Positions 1 to 10,821 of a stretch of DNA of 64,000 nt are shown here, one piece after another. Source of the DNA: Microbacterium hydrocarbonoxydans. Lineage in GTDB: Bacteria; Actinomycetota; Actinomycetes; Actinomycetales; Microbacteriaceae. A model generated the notes under the pieces. The model had not been told where the DNA came from, searched no databases, and was given only the letters and a program-made list of their open reading frames with translations. The first letter of the stretch is position 1; every line of letters begins with the position of its first letter. A program made the position numbers and the translations under genes. The DNA is taken from the NCBI RefSeq assembly GCF_011752045.1, contig NZ_JAAKXW010000001.1:248001-312000 (forward strand), given 5' to 3'.

Positions 1-384
1 GACGTCGAGTTGATCGACCGTCTCGCGGAGCTTGCGGAACGACTCGGGGTTGTCGAACTCGCCCGACACGAACCGGATGCCCTGGAGCAGCTGGGCCCAC
101 GTCTCCTCGCGGAAGGGGGTGCGGGCGTGCTGCTTCACGGCGTCGTAGACGACCTGCGCGAAGTCCTGGTCCTCCCAGTCGCGGCGGGCGAACCCGACCA
201 GTGCGAACCCGGGCGGGAGGAGGCCGCGGTTGGCCAGGTCGTAGACGGCGGGCATGAGCTTCTTGCGCGAGAGGTCTCCGGTCACGCCGAAGATCACGAG
301 GGCGCTCGGCCCCGCGATCCTGTTGAGACGGCGATCATCGGGGTCGCGCAGCGGGTTGTGCCCGCGCGAGATGGGAACAGACAT
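1..384 (-). CDS. zwf: glucose-6-phosphate dehydrogenase, N-terminal part (cut by window edge)
   Basis: Only the first 128 codons lie in the window; the gene continues beyond base 1. The ATG at 384-382 opens a frame with the NADP-binding Rossmann motif GVTGDLSRKKL at about residues 33-43, the family signature near the N-terminus, followed by typical segments such as VGFARRDW. The enzyme oxidises glucose-6-phosphate to 6-phosphogluconolactone with NADP reduction in the cytosol. It lies 27 nt after pgi on the same strand, so it is probably the fourth gene of the tkt-tal-pgi-zwf operon. The identity is clear, but the catalytic part is not visible here. Confidence 0.93.
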   Translation of the reverse strand, partial: MSVPISRGHNPLRDPDDRRLNRIAGPSALVIFGVTGDLSRKKLMPAVYDLANRGLLPPGFALVGFARRDWEDQDFAQVVYDAVKQHARTPFREETWAQLLQGIRFVSGEFDNPESFRKLRETVDQLDV

Positions 385-411
385 CGGTGGGGGATTCTCC
401 AGCTGTTTCTT

Positions 412-2019
412 CTACTTCTGGGCTGCTTCGAAGAGCGTGAGGACGTCGGCCGAGGAATCGGTGATCGTCAGCGAGACGACCGGCCGGCCGTGCTCGGCGA
501 GGACGGCGGCATCGCCGGCGGCCTGCGCCTCGATGAGCTGTCCGAACGTGAACGGACGGTCCGGGATCTCCAGATCGACGTCGGTGCGCTCCAGGATCTG
601 GAGGAACACGCCCTGGGCCGGCCCGCCCTTGTGGTACTGACCGGTGGAGTGCAGGAAGCGCGGTCCCCAGCCGAACGTCGTCGGCCGGCCGGAGTCGGCT
701 GCGACGAGCTCGCGGATGCCCTGGAGCTGCGGCATCTCCAGACTGTTCACATACGCCTGGATCGCGACATAGCCGTCCTCCGGCAGCTGCGCCCAGAGCG
801 CGTCGAGCACGCCCTCGACGGTGCCGCTGGCGGCGAGCGAGGCGTCGGAGACGCGGACCTCGACGCCGTTCTCCACGAACGCCGGTGCTGTGGGCTCCGG
901 GCGCGCGTCCAGCAGACCGCGCGCCGCGACCTTGGCGGACTCCACGTCTGGCTGGTCGAAAGGGTTGATCCCGAGCAGGTGCCCTGCGATGGCGGTGGCG
1001 TGCTCCCACACGATGAACTGCGCGCCGAGGGTGCCGCTGACGAGGACCTCGCCGGCGTGCCGTTCGCTGAGGTGGAACTCGTTCGCGTCGTCGACGATCC
1101 GCACGATCTGGAGGTCGGCGGGCTTCGCGTCGAGCTCGGGGGAGACCGGGAGGAGGACGACGGGAAGGATGCCGGTGCCGGCCTTCCCCGTGGATTCGGC
1201 GATCAGCTGCTCGATCCAGTCGGGCAGGCCGTTGATGTGCGTGCCGTCGGTGATCAGGCCGAGCTTGTCGCGCCGCGGCACCGTGGACGAGATCGCCGCG
1301 GCGAGTCGCAGCGCAGGGTTCTCGGCGGAGTCGACGGCCACCTGCAGGAGCGACGCCTCGGCCTCGTCGAGCAGCTCGGCGATGTCCACGCCGGCGAGAC
1401 CGGAGGGCACCAGGCCGAAGGCGGTGAGCGCCGAGTAGCGGCCGCCCACGTTCGGATCGGCGTTGAAGACCCGGTAGCCGGCCTCGCGGGCCGACACGTC
1501 CAGCGGGGAGCCGGGGTCGGTGACGACGACGATGCGTCCCGCGGGATCGATGCCGAGATCACGGAAGGCGGCTTCGAACGCGCGGCGCTGCGAGTCGGTC
1601 TCCACGGTGGAGCCCGACTTCGAGGAGACGACGAGGACGGTGTTCTCGAGACCGCCGTCGAGGGCGGCGAGGACCTGACCGGGCGCGGTCGAGTCGAGGA
1701 TCGTCAGCTCGGCGCCCGCCGTCTGCGCGATGACCTCGGGAGCGAGCGAGGATCCGCCCATGCCCGCGAGCACCACGCGGGTGACGCCCTGGGCCTTCAG
1801 CTCCTTGTGCAGGGCGACGACCTCGGCCACCAGCGGGCGGGAGACGGAGACGGCCTCCACCCAGCCGAGGCGGATGGACGCCTCGGCCTCGGCATCCGGC
1901 CCCCACAGCGAGGCGTCTCCGCCCGTGATCCGCGAAGCGATGAGGTCGCGGACCAGGGCGGGGACGGTCTCGTCGATCGCCGCTCGGGCTGCGCCCGACG
2001 CGTGGATCGCGAATGTCAT
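412..2019 (-). CDS. pgi: glucose-6-phosphate isomerase
   Basis: This 535-residue protein interconverts glucose-6-phosphate and fructose-6-phosphate. Phosphosugar-binding SIS motifs are visible: GMGGSSL at residues 86-92, SSKSGST at 132-138 and [12 protein letters not shown] near 190. The length and divergent sequence match the actinobacterial form found beside transaldolase rather than the longer E. coli type. The ATG at 2019 overlaps the tal stop codon in an ATGA tetranucleotide, implying translational coupling. Next to tkt, tal and zwf it links glycolysis with the oxidative and non-oxidative pentose phosphate branches. Confidence 0.95.
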   Translation of the reverse strand: MTFAIHASGAARAAIDETVPALVRDLIASRITGGDASLWGPDAEAEASIRLGWVEAVSVSRPLVAEVVALHKELKAQGVTRVVLAGMGGSSLAPEVIAQTAGAELTILDSTAPGQVLAALDGGLENTVLVVSSKSGSTVETDSQRRAFEAAFRDLGIDPAGRIVVVTDPGSPLDVSAREAGYRVFNADPNVGGRYSALTAFGLVPSGLAGVDIAELLDEAEASLLQVAVDSAENPALRLAAAISSTVPRRDKLGLITDGTHINGLPDWIEQLIAESTGKAGTGILPVVLLPVSPELDAKPADLQIVRIVDDANEFHLSERHAGEVLVSGTLGAQFIVWEHATAIAGHLLGINPFDQPDVESAKVAARGLLDARPEPTAPAFVENGVEVRVSDASLAASGTVEGVLDALWAQLPEDGYVAIQAYVNSLEMPQLQGIRELVAADSGRPTTFGWGPRFLHSTGQYHKGGPAQGVFLQILERTDVDLEIPDRPFTFGQLIEAQAAGDAAVLAEHGRPVVSLTITDSSADVLTLFEAAQK

Positions 2020-3128
2020 CGCTGCGCCTCAAGCCCTTCGCGGACCTGGGTGAGCAGGTCGTGCCAGGAGTCGATGAACTTGGCGACGCCCTCGTCCTCG
2101 AGGACCTGGGTGACGTCGGCGAAGTCGACGCCGACCTCGGCGAGCCCGGAGAAGACGGCGCGGGCCTCCTCGTAGCCGCCGGTGATCGTGTCGCCGGTGA
2201 CCACGCCGTGGTCGAAGGTCGCCTCGAGGGTCTTCTCGGGCATCGTGTTCACGACGCCCGGAGCGACGAGCTCGGTGACGTAAAGGGTGTCCGGCAGTGC
2301 CGGGTCCTTGACGCCGGTCGAGGCCCAGAGCGGACGCTGGCGGTTCGCACCTGCGGCGACCAGCGCCTGCGCGCGGTCTGAGGCGAACGTCTTCTCGTAC
2401 AGCTCGTAGGCGAGACGGGCGTTGGCGAGCCCGGCCTTGCTCTTCAGCGCCTCGGCGGCGTCGGTGCCGATCGCGGCGAGGCGCTTGTCGGTCTCGGTGT
2501 CGACGCGCGACACGAAGAACGAGGCGACCGACTGGATGGTCGACAGATCGAGGCCGGCGGCCTTGGCCGTCTCCAGACCGGTGAGGTACGCGTCGATGAC
2601 CTCGGCGTAGCGCTCCAGGCTGAAGATCAGCGTGACGTTCACGCTGATCCCGGCGCCGATCGCCTCGGCGATCGCGGGCAGCCCCGCCTTCGTCGCGGGG
2701 ATCTTCACCAGGAGGTTCGGGCGGTCGATCTTCGCCCACAGCTCCTTGGCCTGCGCCACGGTGCCCTCGGTGTCGTGCGCGAGGTCGGGGGAGACCTCGA
2801 TGGAGACGCGCCCGTCGACGTGGCCGGACGCCTCCCACACCGGGCGGAAGACGTCGAGCGCAGCGGCGACGTCCTGCGTGGTGGCGGCGAAGACGGCCTC
2901 CTCGGCGCTCGCGCCGGACACTGCGAGCTCGGAGACCTGCGCGTCATACGACGTGTCATCCGGGTTCGTGATCGCGTTCGCGAAGATCGTCGGGTTGGTC
3001 GTGACACCGGTCACGTTGCGCGTGTCGATGAGCTCCTGCAGATTGCCGGAGGAGATCCGCGTGCGGGAGAGGTCGTCCAGCCAGATGCTGACGCCCGCGT
3101 CGTGGAGCTGAGAGGTCGGGGTGCTCAT
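2016..3128 (-). CDS. tal: transaldolase
   Basis: This 370-residue transaldolase transfers a dihydroxyacetone unit between sedoheptulose-7-phosphate and glyceraldehyde-3-phosphate. The motif GVTTNPTIF (41-49) and the Schiff-base lysine in NLLVKIPAT (Lys142) are present. The length matches the long actinobacterial/cyanobacterial class rather than the 220-residue TalC type. The start ATG at 3128-3126 shares bases with the tkt stop (ATGA), and its own stop overlaps the pgi start the same way, so tkt, tal and pgi form one coupled translation unit. A much longer open frame runs upstream through tkt, but that extension is a shadow frame. Confidence 0.96.
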   Translation of the reverse strand: MSTPTSQLHDAGVSIWLDDLSRTRISSGNLQELIDTRNVTGVTTNPTIFANAITNPDDTSYDAQVSELAVSGASAEEAVFAATTQDVAAALDVFRPVWEASGHVDGRVSIEVSPDLAHDTEGTVAQAKELWAKIDRPNLLVKIPATKAGLPAIAEAIGAGISVNVTLIFSLERYAEVIDAYLTGLETAKAAGLDLSTIQSVASFFVSRVDTETDKRLAAIGTDAAEALKSKAGLANARLAYELYEKTFASDRAQALVAAGANRQRPLWASTGVKDPALPDTLYVTELVAPGVVNTMPEKTLEATFDHGVVTGDTITGGYEEARAVFSGLAEVGVDFADVTQVLEDEGVAKFIDSWHDLLTQVREGLEAQR

Positions 3129-5218
3129 GCGTTCTCCTTGATGTTGGCCGCGATGGTCTCGCGTGCCGCCTGGATGACGGCGTCGGTCGTGATGCCGAAC
3201 TTCTCGAACAGGGTCTTGTAGTCGGCGGAGGCGCCGAAGTGGTCGATGCCGACGGAGCGTCCGCGGTCGCCGACGATGCCGCGCCAGGACAGCACGGAAC
3301 CGGCCTCGACGGAGACGCGGGCGGTGACGGACGCCGGCAGCACGCTCTCGCGGTACGACTCGTCCTGCTCGTCGAACCACTCCAGCGACGGCGCGGAGAC
3401 GACGCGGACGCCGACGCCCTCGGCAGCGAGAGCCGTACGCGCGTTCACCGCGAGCTGCACCTCGGAGCCGGTCGCGATGATGATCACGTCGGGCTCGCCG
3501 TTCTCGGCGTCGACGAGCACGTACGCGCCCTTCGCCACGCCCGACGTGTCGGCGAAGCCGTCGACGCCGCGCGGGAACACCGGGATGTTCTGCCGGGTGA
3601 GCGCGATGCCCGCAGGGCCGCCCTGACGGCGGACGATCTCCAGCCAGGCGGCCGAGGTCTCGTTCGCGTCGGCCGGGCGCACCACCGTGAAGTTCGGGAT
3701 CGCGCGGAGCGTCGCGAGCTGCTCGATGGGCTGGTGGGTGGGGCCGTCCTCGCCGAGCGCGACGGAGTCGTGGGTCCACACGAAGATCGACGGGATGTCC
3801 ATCAGCGCTGCCAGACGCACGGCGGGGCGCATGTAGTCGCTGAAGATGAGGAACGTGCCGCCGAACGGGCGGGTCGGGCCGTGCAGCTTGATGCCGTTCA
3901 CGATCGCGCCCATGGCGTGCTCGCGGATGCCGAAGTGCAGCACCCGCCCGTACTCGCTGCCGGACCACTCGTGCGTGGACCACTCGGACGGGATGAAGGA
4001 CTTCGCGTCCTTGATGGTGGTGAGGTTCGACTCGGCGAGGTCCGCCGAACCGCCCCAGAGCTCGGGGAGCTCGGCGGCGAGGGCGTTGATGACCGTGCCG
4101 GAGGCGGCGCGGGTCGAGACCTCCTTGCCTGCCTCGAAGGACGGCAGAGCGGAGGCGATGCCGTCCGGCAGCTCGCCGGACTCGAGACGGTCCAGCAGCG
4201 CCTTGCGCTCCGGGTTCGCGGCGGCCCAGGCGTCGAACGACTCCTGCCAGACGGCACGGGCCTCGGCGGCGCGGGCGGCGAGGCCGCGGGTGTGCGCGAT
4301 GACGTCGTCGGCGACGACGAAGTGCTGCTCGGGGTCGAAGCCGAGGACCTTCTTCGTCGCGGCCAGCTCGTCGGCGCCGAGTGCGGAGCCGTGGATCTTG
4401 CCGGTGTTCTGCTTGCCGGGCGACGGCCAGCCGATGATCGTCTTCAGGATGATCAGCGACGGCTTCGAGGTCTCGCCCTTGGCGGCCTCGATCGCGGCGT
4501 AGAGCTCGGCGACGTCCTCGACGTACTCGCCGGTCTTCTTCCAGTCCACCGTCTGCACCTGCCAGCCGTAGGACTCGTAGCGCTTGGCCACGTCCTCGGT
4601 GAACGCGACGTTGGTGTCGTCCTCGATGGAGATCTGGTTGGAGTCGTAGATCGCGATGAGGTTGCCGAGCTGCTGGTGGCCGGCGAGGGAGGAGGCCTCG
4701 CTGGTCACGCCCTCCTGCAGGTCGCCGTCGCCGGCGATCACGTACACGAAGTGGTCGAACGGGCTGGTGCCCGGTGCGGCATCCGGGTCGAACAGGCCGC
4801 GCTCGTAGCGGGCGGCGTAGGCGAATCCGACCGCGGAGGCGAGGCCCTGGCCGAGCGGGCCGGTCGTGATCTCCACGCCCTTGGTGTGGCCGTACTCCGG
4901 GTGGCCGGGGGTGAGCGAGCCCCAGGTGCGCAGCGCCTTGAGGTCGTCGAGCTCGAGGCCGAAGCCGCCGAGGTAGAGCTCGACGTACTGCGTGAGGGAG
5001 GAGTGGCCGGCGGAGAGGATGAAGCGGTCGCGGCCGAGCCAGTCCGTGTCGGCCGGGTCGTGGCGCAGGACGCGCTGGTAGAGGAGGTAGGCCGCGGGGG
5101 CCAGGCTCATCGCCGTCCCGGGGTGGCCGTTGCCGACCTTCTCCACGGCATCCGCTGCCAGGATGCGGGCGGTGTCCACCGCGCGCCGATCGATCTCATC
5201 CCACTGCAATTCCGACAC
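3125..5218 (-). CDS. tkt: transketolase
   Basis: This thiamine-diphosphate enzyme of about 697 residues moves two-carbon units in the non-oxidative pentose phosphate pathway. It shows [11 protein letters not shown] near residue 31 (active-site His), SAGHSS near 70, the ThDP/Mg motif GDGDLQEG at 163-170 followed by a conserved NQISIEDD, and a C-terminal pyrimidine-binding half. I chose the GTG at 5218-5216 because GGAGAAGG sits 6-7 nt upstream and the protein then begins SELQWDEID; an in-frame TTG at 5236 lies within that ribosome-binding region and is unlikely to be the start. It is the first gene of the tkt-tal-pgi-zwf operon. Confidence 0.96.
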   Translation of the reverse strand: MSELQWDEIDRRAVDTARILAADAVEKVGNGHPGTAMSLAPAAYLLYQRVLRHDPADTDWLGRDRFILSAGHSSLTQYVELYLGGFGLELDDLKALRTWGSLTPGHPEYGHTKGVEITTGPLGQGLASAVGFAYAARYERGLFDPDAAPGTSPFDHFVYVIAGDGDLQEGVTSEASSLAGHQQLGNLIAIYDSNQISIEDDTNVAFTEDVAKRYESYGWQVQTVDWKKTGEYVEDVAELYAAIEAAKGETSKPSLIILKTIIGWPSPGKQNTGKIHGSALGADELAATKKVLGFDPEQHFVVADDVIAHTRGLAARAAEARAVWQESFDAWAAANPERKALLDRLESGELPDGIASALPSFEAGKEVSTRAASGTVINALAAELPELWGGSADLAESNLTTIKDAKSFIPSEWSTHEWSGSEYGRVLHFGIREHAMGAIVNGIKLHGPTRPFGGTFLIFSDYMRPAVRLAALMDIPSIFVWTHDSVALGEDGPTHQPIEQLATLRAIPNFTVVRPADANETSAAWLEIVRRQGGPAGIALTRQNIPVFPRGVDGFADTSGVAKGAYVLVDAENGEPDVIIIATGSEVQLAVNARTALAAEGVGVRVVSAPSLEWFDEQDESYRESVLPASVTARVSVEAGSVLSWRGIVGDRGRSVGIDHFGASADYKTLFEKFGITTDAVIQAARETIAANIKENA

Positions 5219-5322
5219 GGTGATGCCCTTCTCCAACAGTTTTCGAGGGCGCCCGGAATGTCAGTTCGCGGTCCGCGACATCACGGAGAGGTGTGCTGAG
5301 CGCCGGGCGCGCGAGTTGTTTC

Positions 5323-5351
5323 AGCATAGCGGGGTGCGTCTTCCCGTTACA
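5323..5351 (-). promoter_or_regulatory. candidate promoter of the tkt operon
   Basis: On the minus strand TATGCT (5328-5323) is a good -10 match, and TGTAAC (5351-5346) lies 17 nt upstream as a possible -35. This places transcription start roughly 95-100 nt before the tkt GTG. It sits in the 233-bp divergent region between tkt and ctaB. The call rests on sequence resemblance only. Confidence 0.45.
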
Positions 5352-5451
5352 CCGTCTTACAACGCTTCACATCGTTGGAGAAGTCCCTGTGAGCGCGGTC
5401 TCCGCGAAGGCCTGCCGCGCGCAGGCGGTGCCCTAGACTGGAAGGGCTGTC

Positions 5452-6393
5452 GTGACGCGTGCGGAGGAGGCGATCGAGATCTCGACGATGTCTGATCAGA
5501 CCGTTGTGAAGAAGTCCATCGGTCGCACCGTGAAGGCCTACGTCGCCCTCACCAAGCCGCGCGTCCTCGAGCTGCTGCTGGTGTCGACCGTCCCGGTCAT
5601 GTTCCTGGCACAGGGCGGGCTGCCGGACATGTGGCTCGTCCTGGCCACCGTGATCGGCGGCTCGATGAGCGCCGGTTCCGCCGCGGCGTTCAACATGTAT
5701 CTCGACCGCGACATCGATGCGCACATGCACCGCACGGAGAACCGCCCGCTGGTGACGGGGGAGATCACCCCGCGTGGCGCGCTCGTCTTCTCCTGGACGC
5801 TCGCGATCCTGTCGACGGTGTGGCTGTGGTTCACGACCAACTGGCTGGCCGCGACGCTCTCGGCATCCGCGATCTTCTTCTACGTCGTGATCTACACGAT
5901 GATCCTCAAGCGCCGCACCGAGCAGAACATCGTCTGGGGCGGCATCGCCGGATGCTTCCCGGTCCTGATCGGCTGGTCCGCCGTGACCGGCTCGCTCGAC
6001 TGGCCGGCCTTCATCCTCTTCACGCTCATCTTCCTCTGGACGCCGCCGCACTACTGGCCGCTGTCCATGAAGTACCGCGACGACTACGACGACGTCGACG
6101 TGCCCATGCTCGGCGTCACCCGGAACGCGTCGCAGGTGGGGCTGCAGGTGATCCTGTACGCATGGGCGACCGTCGCCTGCTCGCTGCTGCTGGTGCCGAT
6201 CGCCGGCATGGGCCTCGTCTACACCGTGTCCGCCCTGGTGTTCGGCGGCTGGTTCATCTACGAGTCGCACCGCCTGTACAACCGTGCGGTGCGCGGGACC
6301 GAGGCGCGTCCGATGCGGGTCTTCCACGCCTCGATCACCTATCTCACGCTGATCTTCGTCGCGGTCGCGATCGACCCGCTGCTGCCGTTCTGA
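5452..6393 (+). CDS. ctaB: protoheme IX farnesyltransferase (heme O synthase)
   Basis: This integral membrane prenyltransferase of 313 residues adds a farnesyl group to heme B, giving heme O for cytochrome oxidase. The UbiA-family Asp-rich motif NMYLDRDID lies near residues 81-89, followed by NRPLVTG and many hydrophobic helices. The GTG at 5452 has AAGGG five nt upstream and a TAGACT -10-like box at 5434-5439; an internal ATG at 5488 is the alternative start and has a poorer ribosome-binding site. It is divergent from tkt. Its last 55 bp overlap a convergent membrane-protein gene. The heme A synthase gene ctaA is nearby. Confidence 0.93.
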   Translation: MTRAEEAIEISTMSDQTVVKKSIGRTVKAYVALTKPRVLELLLVSTVPVMFLAQGGLPDMWLVLATVIGGSMSAGSAAAFNMYLDRDIDAHMHRTENRPLVTGEITPRGALVFSWTLAILSTVWLWFTTNWLAATLSASAIFFYVVIYTMILKRRTEQNIVWGGIAGCFPVLIGWSAVTGSLDWPAFILFTLIFLWTPPHYWPLSMKYRDDYDDVDVPMLGVTRNASQVGLQVILYAWATVACSLLLVPIAGMGLVYTVSALVFGGWFIYESHRLYNRAVRGTEARPMRVFHASITYLTLIFVAVAIDPLLPF

Positions 6394-6776
6394 TCCTCGT
6401 CGTCGTACTGCGTCGCGTCGGCCAGTGAGTCGGGAGTCTCGACGAGGGTCTCGTCTGTGAGGTGTTCGTCGGCGTCCTCCGCGGACCCGTCGGTCGCCTC
6501 GACGACGGCCGGTGCCGCGACCGGGATCATCGCGCGCACGGCGGTCAGCGCGACCGCGAGCAGGAGGCCGAGCACTCCCGCGCCCAGCAGGGCGGCGCCG
6601 ACGACGACGAGCGACTGTCCGACGTAGACCTCGACGCCCGTGGCCGTGCCGGCGAGCAGGGTGGTGGTCATCGTGCCGATCTGGCCGGCGATGAGCCAGC
6701 CGCCGACTCCGGCGGAGGCGAGGGAGAGCGCGAGGAGGATCCAGTAGCCGATGCTGCGTGTGAGTGACGTGTTCAT
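6339..6776 (-). CDS. small two-helix membrane protein, function unknown
   Basis: A protein of about 145 residues has two hydrophobic segments (about residues 8-30 and 56-85) and an acidic hydrophilic C-terminal tail rich in Asp, Glu and Thr. I do not recognise a family. An ATG at 6776 with GGAAG upstream is preferred; a GTG at 6785 is the alternative. The 3' end runs 55 bp into the convergent ctaB gene, so the tail is encoded antisense to the end of ctaB. Its position between heme O and heme A synthase genes suggests, without proof, an envelope role near the respiratory chain. Confidence 0.6.
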   Translation of the reverse strand: MNTSLTRSIGYWILLALSLASAGVGGWLIAGQIGTMTTTLLAGTATGVEVYVGQSLVVVGAALLGAGVLGLLLAVALTAVRAMIPVAAPAVVEATDGSAEDADEHLTDETLVETPDSLADATQYDDEDQNGSSGSIATATKISVR

Positions 6777-6854
6777 GCCGCTCACGCTTCCGGAGCCGCT
6801 GATGCGCCCGCTATGCGCCGTCCGTGCGCAGGCTGAGGATCTCCGGTCGCCCGG

Positions 6855-7973
6855 TCAGACCGCGGCGGGCCGCTTGAGGTGCAGCACGACGACCGTGTAC
6901 GCCGCCGCGGACAGCGAGGCGAGCACCATGTGGATGCCCACCAGGATCTCCGGGAGCCCCTCGCGGGCCTGCCACACGCCGACGCCGACCTGCACGAGGA
7001 TCGCGATGACGAGGACGAGGAGCCAGTGGCGCGGATCGAGGCGGAGCGTCCACGCAGCCACGGTCAGCGCCGCGACGAGCGCGGCGAGTACGTAACCGGG
7101 CCAGGAGTGCACATGCGCGAGGACGGTGGCGTCGAACCCGGTGCGCAGGATGTCCGCATCGCCCGAGTGCGGGCCGTTTCCGGTCGTGAGGACGCCGAAG
7201 AAGATGGTCGCGGCCAGGGCGAGTCCCGTGATGTGCGTGAGGATCGCGAACCAGGAGGGCACCGCACGTTCGCGGGGTCCGGGCTCCGCCTTCAGGCGCA
7301 CGAGGAAGGCGGCGGTCAGGCAGACCAGCAGGAGGGATGCCGTGTAGTGGAAGCCGACGATGAAGGGGTTCAGATCGCTGATCACGGTGAACCCGCCGAC
7401 GACGGCCTGCGCCATGATGCCCACCAGGACCACCCATGCGAGCACGGCGAGATCACGACGCCGCGTCGTGCGCCGCAGGGAGTCGACGGCTCCGGCGACG
7501 ACCGAGAGCAGCAGGGCGGTGGACATGAGCGCGGCGCCCAGCACGGATCCGAGGCCCGCGGTGGCGACGTACACGACGACGGCGAGCACGACGCCGCCCA
7601 GGGCGAACCACAGTGCGCGCACGAGCAGCCGGCGTCCGCCGATGGCGAGGAGGGTCAGCAGCAGCACGGCGAGGGCGAGGAGCCCGACCACGCCGGTCAT
7701 CGTGCGGTTGCCGAACTCGATGAGCCCGTGCAGGCCCTGCACCTCGTAGATCGGGACGAGCGACTCCGGGGTGCACAGCGGCCACTCCGAGCATCCCAGG
7801 CCGGATCCGGTGAGGCGCACCGCGCCGCCGGTGCCGATGATGATCACCTCGGCGAGGAACGAGAGCCACGCGAGGATGCGCAGCGGCCGCCCGAACTCGT
7901 CGCGGGATTCCTGGACTCGGGGCAGGAATCCGCTGGCGGCAGAGGCGATGCGGGGAGCGGCGGGATCGGGCAT
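6855..7973 (-). CDS. ctaA: heme A synthase (COX15/CtaA family)
   Basis: This membrane monooxygenase of about 372 residues oxidises the C8 methyl of heme O to a formyl group, making heme A for aa3-type cytochrome oxidase. It shows about eight transmembrane helices, the conserved GLGCSEWPLC segment and HGLIEFGNR containing a heme-ligand histidine. The ATG at 7973-7971 follows GGAGGT by 3 nt; a longer in-frame extension to 8129 would run into the suf promoter region and lacks family sequence. It is divergent from sufB and close to ctaB, consistent with heme A biosynthesis. Confidence 0.92.
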   Translation of the reverse strand: MPDPAAPRIASAASGFLPRVQESRDEFGRPLRILAWLSFLAEVIIIGTGGAVRLTGSGLGCSEWPLCTPESLVPIYEVQGLHGLIEFGNRTMTGVVGLLALAVLLLTLLAIGGRRLLVRALWFALGGVVLAVVVYVATAGLGSVLGAALMSTALLLSVVAGAVDSLRRTTRRRDLAVLAWVVLVGIMAQAVVGGFTVISDLNPFIVGFHYTASLLLVCLTAAFLVRLKAEPGPRERAVPSWFAILTHITGLALAATIFFGVLTTGNGPHSGDADILRTGFDATVLAHVHSWPGYVLAALVAALTVAAWTLRLDPRHWLLVLVIAILVQVGVGVWQAREGLPEILVGIHMVLASLSAAAYTVVVLHLKRPAAV

Positions 7974-8030
7974 GGCACCTCCGGAACCCCCGGGGCGTGA
8001 CACGGCGGCCCGCACGTCAGGGGGAACCTG

Positions 8031-8036
8031 TAGAAT
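8031..8036 (+). promoter_or_regulatory. possible -10 box for the suf operon
   Basis: In the 233-bp divergent region between ctaA and sufB, TAGAAT at 8031-8036 is a close -10 match on the plus strand, leaving a leader of about 165 nt before sufB. I see no convincing -35 and no sufR gene next door, unlike many actinobacterial suf operons. Confidence 0.3.
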
Positions 8037-8206
8037 CAGGATGTCGGGATGACCGCGGAACCGCGGAAGGCATCCATGACAGTTTAGGCGCGACGGATGC
8101 GCCGGTGATGAGGGCCCCACCAGCGGCACCCGCTCCCGCAGACTCGACGGGGATCAGGTGTGTCGGGGCGGATGACACCGTTTGGGACCTATAAGGAGAG
8201 TGTGTG

Positions 8207-9625
8207 ATGTCGGATGTGCTGATCGACCGCCCGGAGCTCGAAGGCCTGGGGGTGTATGAATTCGGCTGGCATGACGAAGATGCCGCCGGCGCGACGGCGA
8301 AGCGCGGACTCTCCGAGGAGGTCGTCCGCGGCATCTCAGCGCTCAAGAACGAACCGGAGTGGATGCTGAAGACCCGCCTCAAGGGTCTCTCCCTCTTCGG
8401 GCGCAAGCCGATGCCGACCTGGGGCGCCGACCTCAGCGAGATCGACTTCGACAACATCAAGTACTTCGTCCGCTCCACCGAGAAGCAGGCGCAGTCATGG
8501 GAGGACCTCCCCGCGGAGATCCGCGAGACGTACGAGCGCCTCGGCATCCCGGAGGCGGAGCGTCAGCGTCTCGTCGCCGGCGTCGCCGCGCAGTACGAGT
8601 CCGAGGTCGTCTACCACCAGATCCGCGAGGACCTGGAGCAGCAGGGCGTCATCTTCATGGACACGGACACGGCGCTGCGCGAGCACCCCGAGTTCTTCGA
8701 GGAGTACTTCGGCACGGTGATCCCGGCCGGCGACAACAAGTTCGCCGCGCTGAACACCGCCGTGTGGTCGGGCGGGTCGTTCGTGTACGTGCCCAAGGGC
8801 GTGCACGTCGAGATCCCGCTGCAGGCGTACTTCCGGATCAACACCGAGAACATGGGCCAATTCGAGCGGACCCTGATCATCGCGGACGAGGACAGCTACG
8901 TCCACTACATCGAGGGCTGCACCGCCCCGATCTACAAGTCCGACTCCCTGCATTCGGCCGTCGTCGAGATCATCGTGAAGAAGAACGCCCGCGTGCGCTA
9001 CACGACGATCCAGAACTGGTCGAACAACGTCTACAACCTGGTCACCAAGCGCGCCGTGGCGCACGAGGGCGCGACCATGGAATGGGTCGACGGCAACATC
9101 GGCTCCAAGGTGACGATGAAGTACCCGTCGATCTACCTCATGGGAGAGCACGCCAAGGGCGAGACCCTCTCCGTGGCGTTCGCCGGACCCGGACAGCACC
9201 AGGACGCCGGCGCCAAGATGATCCACATGGCGCCCTACACGCAGTCGTCGATCGTCTCGAAGTCGATCGCCCGCGGCGGCGGCCGCGCCGGCTACCGCGG
9301 TGAGGTGCGGGTGGATGCCGCCGCGCATCACTCCGCGAACACCGTGCGCTGCGATGCGCTGCTCGTCGACACGAAGTCCCGGTCGGACACCTACCCGGCC
9401 ATCGACATCCGCGTCGACGACGTCCAGCTCGGCCACGAGGCCACGGTCTCGAAGGTCAGCGAGGAGCAGCTCTTCTACCTGCAGTCGCGAGGCATGCCGG
9501 AGGACGAGGCCATGGCCATGATCGTGCGCGGCTTCATCGAGCCGATCGCGCGCGAGCTGCCCATGGAGTACGCGATGGAACTGAACAAGCTCATCGAGAT
9601 GGGCATGGAAGGATCGGTCGGCTAG
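8207..9625 (+). CDS. sufB: Fe-S cluster assembly scaffold SufB
   Basis: This 472-residue SufB is the scaffold of the SufBCD complex, on which [Fe-S] clusters are assembled with SufC ATPase activity. Recognisable segments include [19 protein letters not shown] and the C-terminal [10 protein letters not shown] cysteine region. The ATG at 8207 follows AAGGAG by 8 nt; the GTG immediately before it is less likely. The TAG stop shares one base with the sufD GTG. It is the first gene of a sufB-sufD-Rieske-sufC-sufT operon. Confidence 0.96.
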   Translation: MSDVLIDRPELEGLGVYEFGWHDEDAAGATAKRGLSEEVVRGISALKNEPEWMLKTRLKGLSLFGRKPMPTWGADLSEIDFDNIKYFVRSTEKQAQSWEDLPAEIRETYERLGIPEAERQRLVAGVAAQYESEVVYHQIREDLEQQGVIFMDTDTALREHPEFFEEYFGTVIPAGDNKFAALNTAVWSGGSFVYVPKGVHVEIPLQAYFRINTENMGQFERTLIIADEDSYVHYIEGCTAPIYKSDSLHSAVVEIIVKKNARVRYTTIQNWSNNVYNLVTKRAVAHEGATMEWVDGNIGSKVTMKYPSIYLMGEHAKGETLSVAFAGPGQHQDAGAKMIHMAPYTQSSIVSKSIARGGGRAGYRGEVRVDAAAHHSANTVRCDALLVDTKSRSDTYPAIDIRVDDVQLGHEATVSKVSEEQLFYLQSRGMPEDEAMAMIVRGFIEPIARELPMEYAMELNKLIEMGMEGSVG

Positions 9626-10821
9626 TGACGGCCCCCACGACCGCGCCCGCGGAGGCGCAGCACACGAACGCGCACGTAGACCCGGCCGCCCAGGTGGCCG
9701 ATGCGGGATTCGTCCCCGTGCAGACCCGCTCGGAGCGTCCCCGCTCCTTCGAGCCCGCCGACTTCGGGGCCCCCACCGGGCGCGAGGTCAACTGGAAGCA
9801 CACTCCGGTCGCGCAGCTCACGGCACTCCTCACGGACGAGCCCGGCGATGACGGCGCAGTGGCGATCGACCTCGCCGCCGCCGAGGCCTTCCTCGTCTCG
9901 GAGGAGGGCGCCTACGGCCAGTTCTTCCGCCCGGAGGACCTGCCCAGCGCCCTCGCGTGGAAGCACGCCCAGCGCGGCATGCACCTGCGCATCGCCGCCG
10001 ATGACGAGGTCGCGGAGCCGATCGTCGTCCGCTTCGACGGCGCCTCCGCCGACAGGCGCGCATTCGGTCAGGTCCTCATCGAGGCCATGCCGAACTCCCG
10101 CGCGACCGTCGTCCTCGACCACCACGGCTCGGCGCAGTACGCGCAGAACGTGGAGATCGTGGTCCGCGACGGCGCCTCGCTGACGGTCGTCAGCCTGCAG
10201 CGCTGGGCCGACGACGCCGTGCACAGCGCGGCGCATCAGGCCCGTGTCGACGCGAGCGCCACGCTCAAGCACTTCGTGATCAGTTTCGGCGGCGGCGTCG
10301 TCAGGGTGAACCCGAACGTCGAGCTCGCCGGAGCCGGGTCCGAGGGGTACCTCTACGGCCTGTCCTACGCGGATGCCGGTCAGCACCTGGAGAGCCAGGT
10401 CTACCTGCACCACAAGGGTCCGCACACCGTCGGCGACGTGCTCTACAAGGGCGCGCTGCAGGGGCAGGGCGCCCGCAGCGTGTGGATCGGCGACGTGCTC
10501 ATCGGCGCCGGCGCGACCGGCACCGACTCCTACGAGGCGAACCGCAACCTCGTGCTCACCGAGGGCGCCCGCGCCGACTCGATCCCGAACCTCGAGATCG
10601 AGACCGGCGACATCCTGGGCGCCGGGCACGCCAGCGCCACCGGCCGCTTCGACGACGAGCAGCTGTTCTACCTGCAGGCTCGCGGCATCACGGAGGACGA
10701 GGCCCGCCGGCTGGTCGTGCTCGGCTTCCTCACCGACATCGTCCAGCGTCTCGGCATCCCGTCCCTCGAGGCGGAGCTGCTGGAGGCGATCGAGGCCGAG
10801 CTCGCGACGGTGAACGCATGA
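9625..10821 (+). CDS. sufD: Fe-S cluster assembly protein SufD
   Basis: This 398-residue paralogue of SufB forms the SufB-SufD scaffold heterodimer and is implicated in iron acquisition in the family. Its C-terminal half carries the family beta-helix and the segment GAGHASATGRFDDEQLFYL, with the conserved histidine near residue 340. The N-terminus is long and acidic, as in actinobacterial SufD. The GTG start overlaps the sufB stop by one base, and its TGA overlaps the next ATG (ATGA), so translation is coupled throughout. Confidence 0.95.
   Translation: MTAPTTAPAEAQHTNAHVDPAAQVADAGFVPVQTRSERPRSFEPADFGAPTGREVNWKHTPVAQLTALLTDEPGDDGAVAIDLAAAEAFLVSEEGAYGQFFRPEDLPSALAWKHAQRGMHLRIAADDEVAEPIVVRFDGASADRRAFGQVLIEAMPNSRATVVLDHHGSAQYAQNVEIVVRDGASLTVVSLQRWADDAVHSAAHQARVDASATLKHFVISFGGGVVRVNPNVELAGAGSEGYLYGLSYADAGQHLESQVYLHHKGPHTVGDVLYKGALQGQGARSVWIGDVLIGAGATGTDSYEANRNLVLTEGARADSIPNLEIETGDILGAGHASATGRFDDEQLFYLQARGITEDEARRLVVLGFLTDIVQRLGIPSLEAELLEAIEAELATVNA

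Noticed and set aside
10..2175. A 721-codon open frame on the plus strand opposite pgi and tal
   Set aside because: It is the antisense shadow of high-GC genes; the protein is Arg/Gly/Asp-rich low-complexity sequence, and pgi and tal are certain on the other strand.
3239..5299. A 686-codon plus-strand open frame opposite tkt
   Set aside because: Same reason: a mirror of transketolase codons, no ribosome-binding site and no recognisable domain.
6811..7437. A minus-strand frame overlapping ctaA in another phase
   Set aside because: It is a shifted reading of ctaA rich in Arg, Gly and His with no membrane helices, while the ctaA frame carries family motifs.
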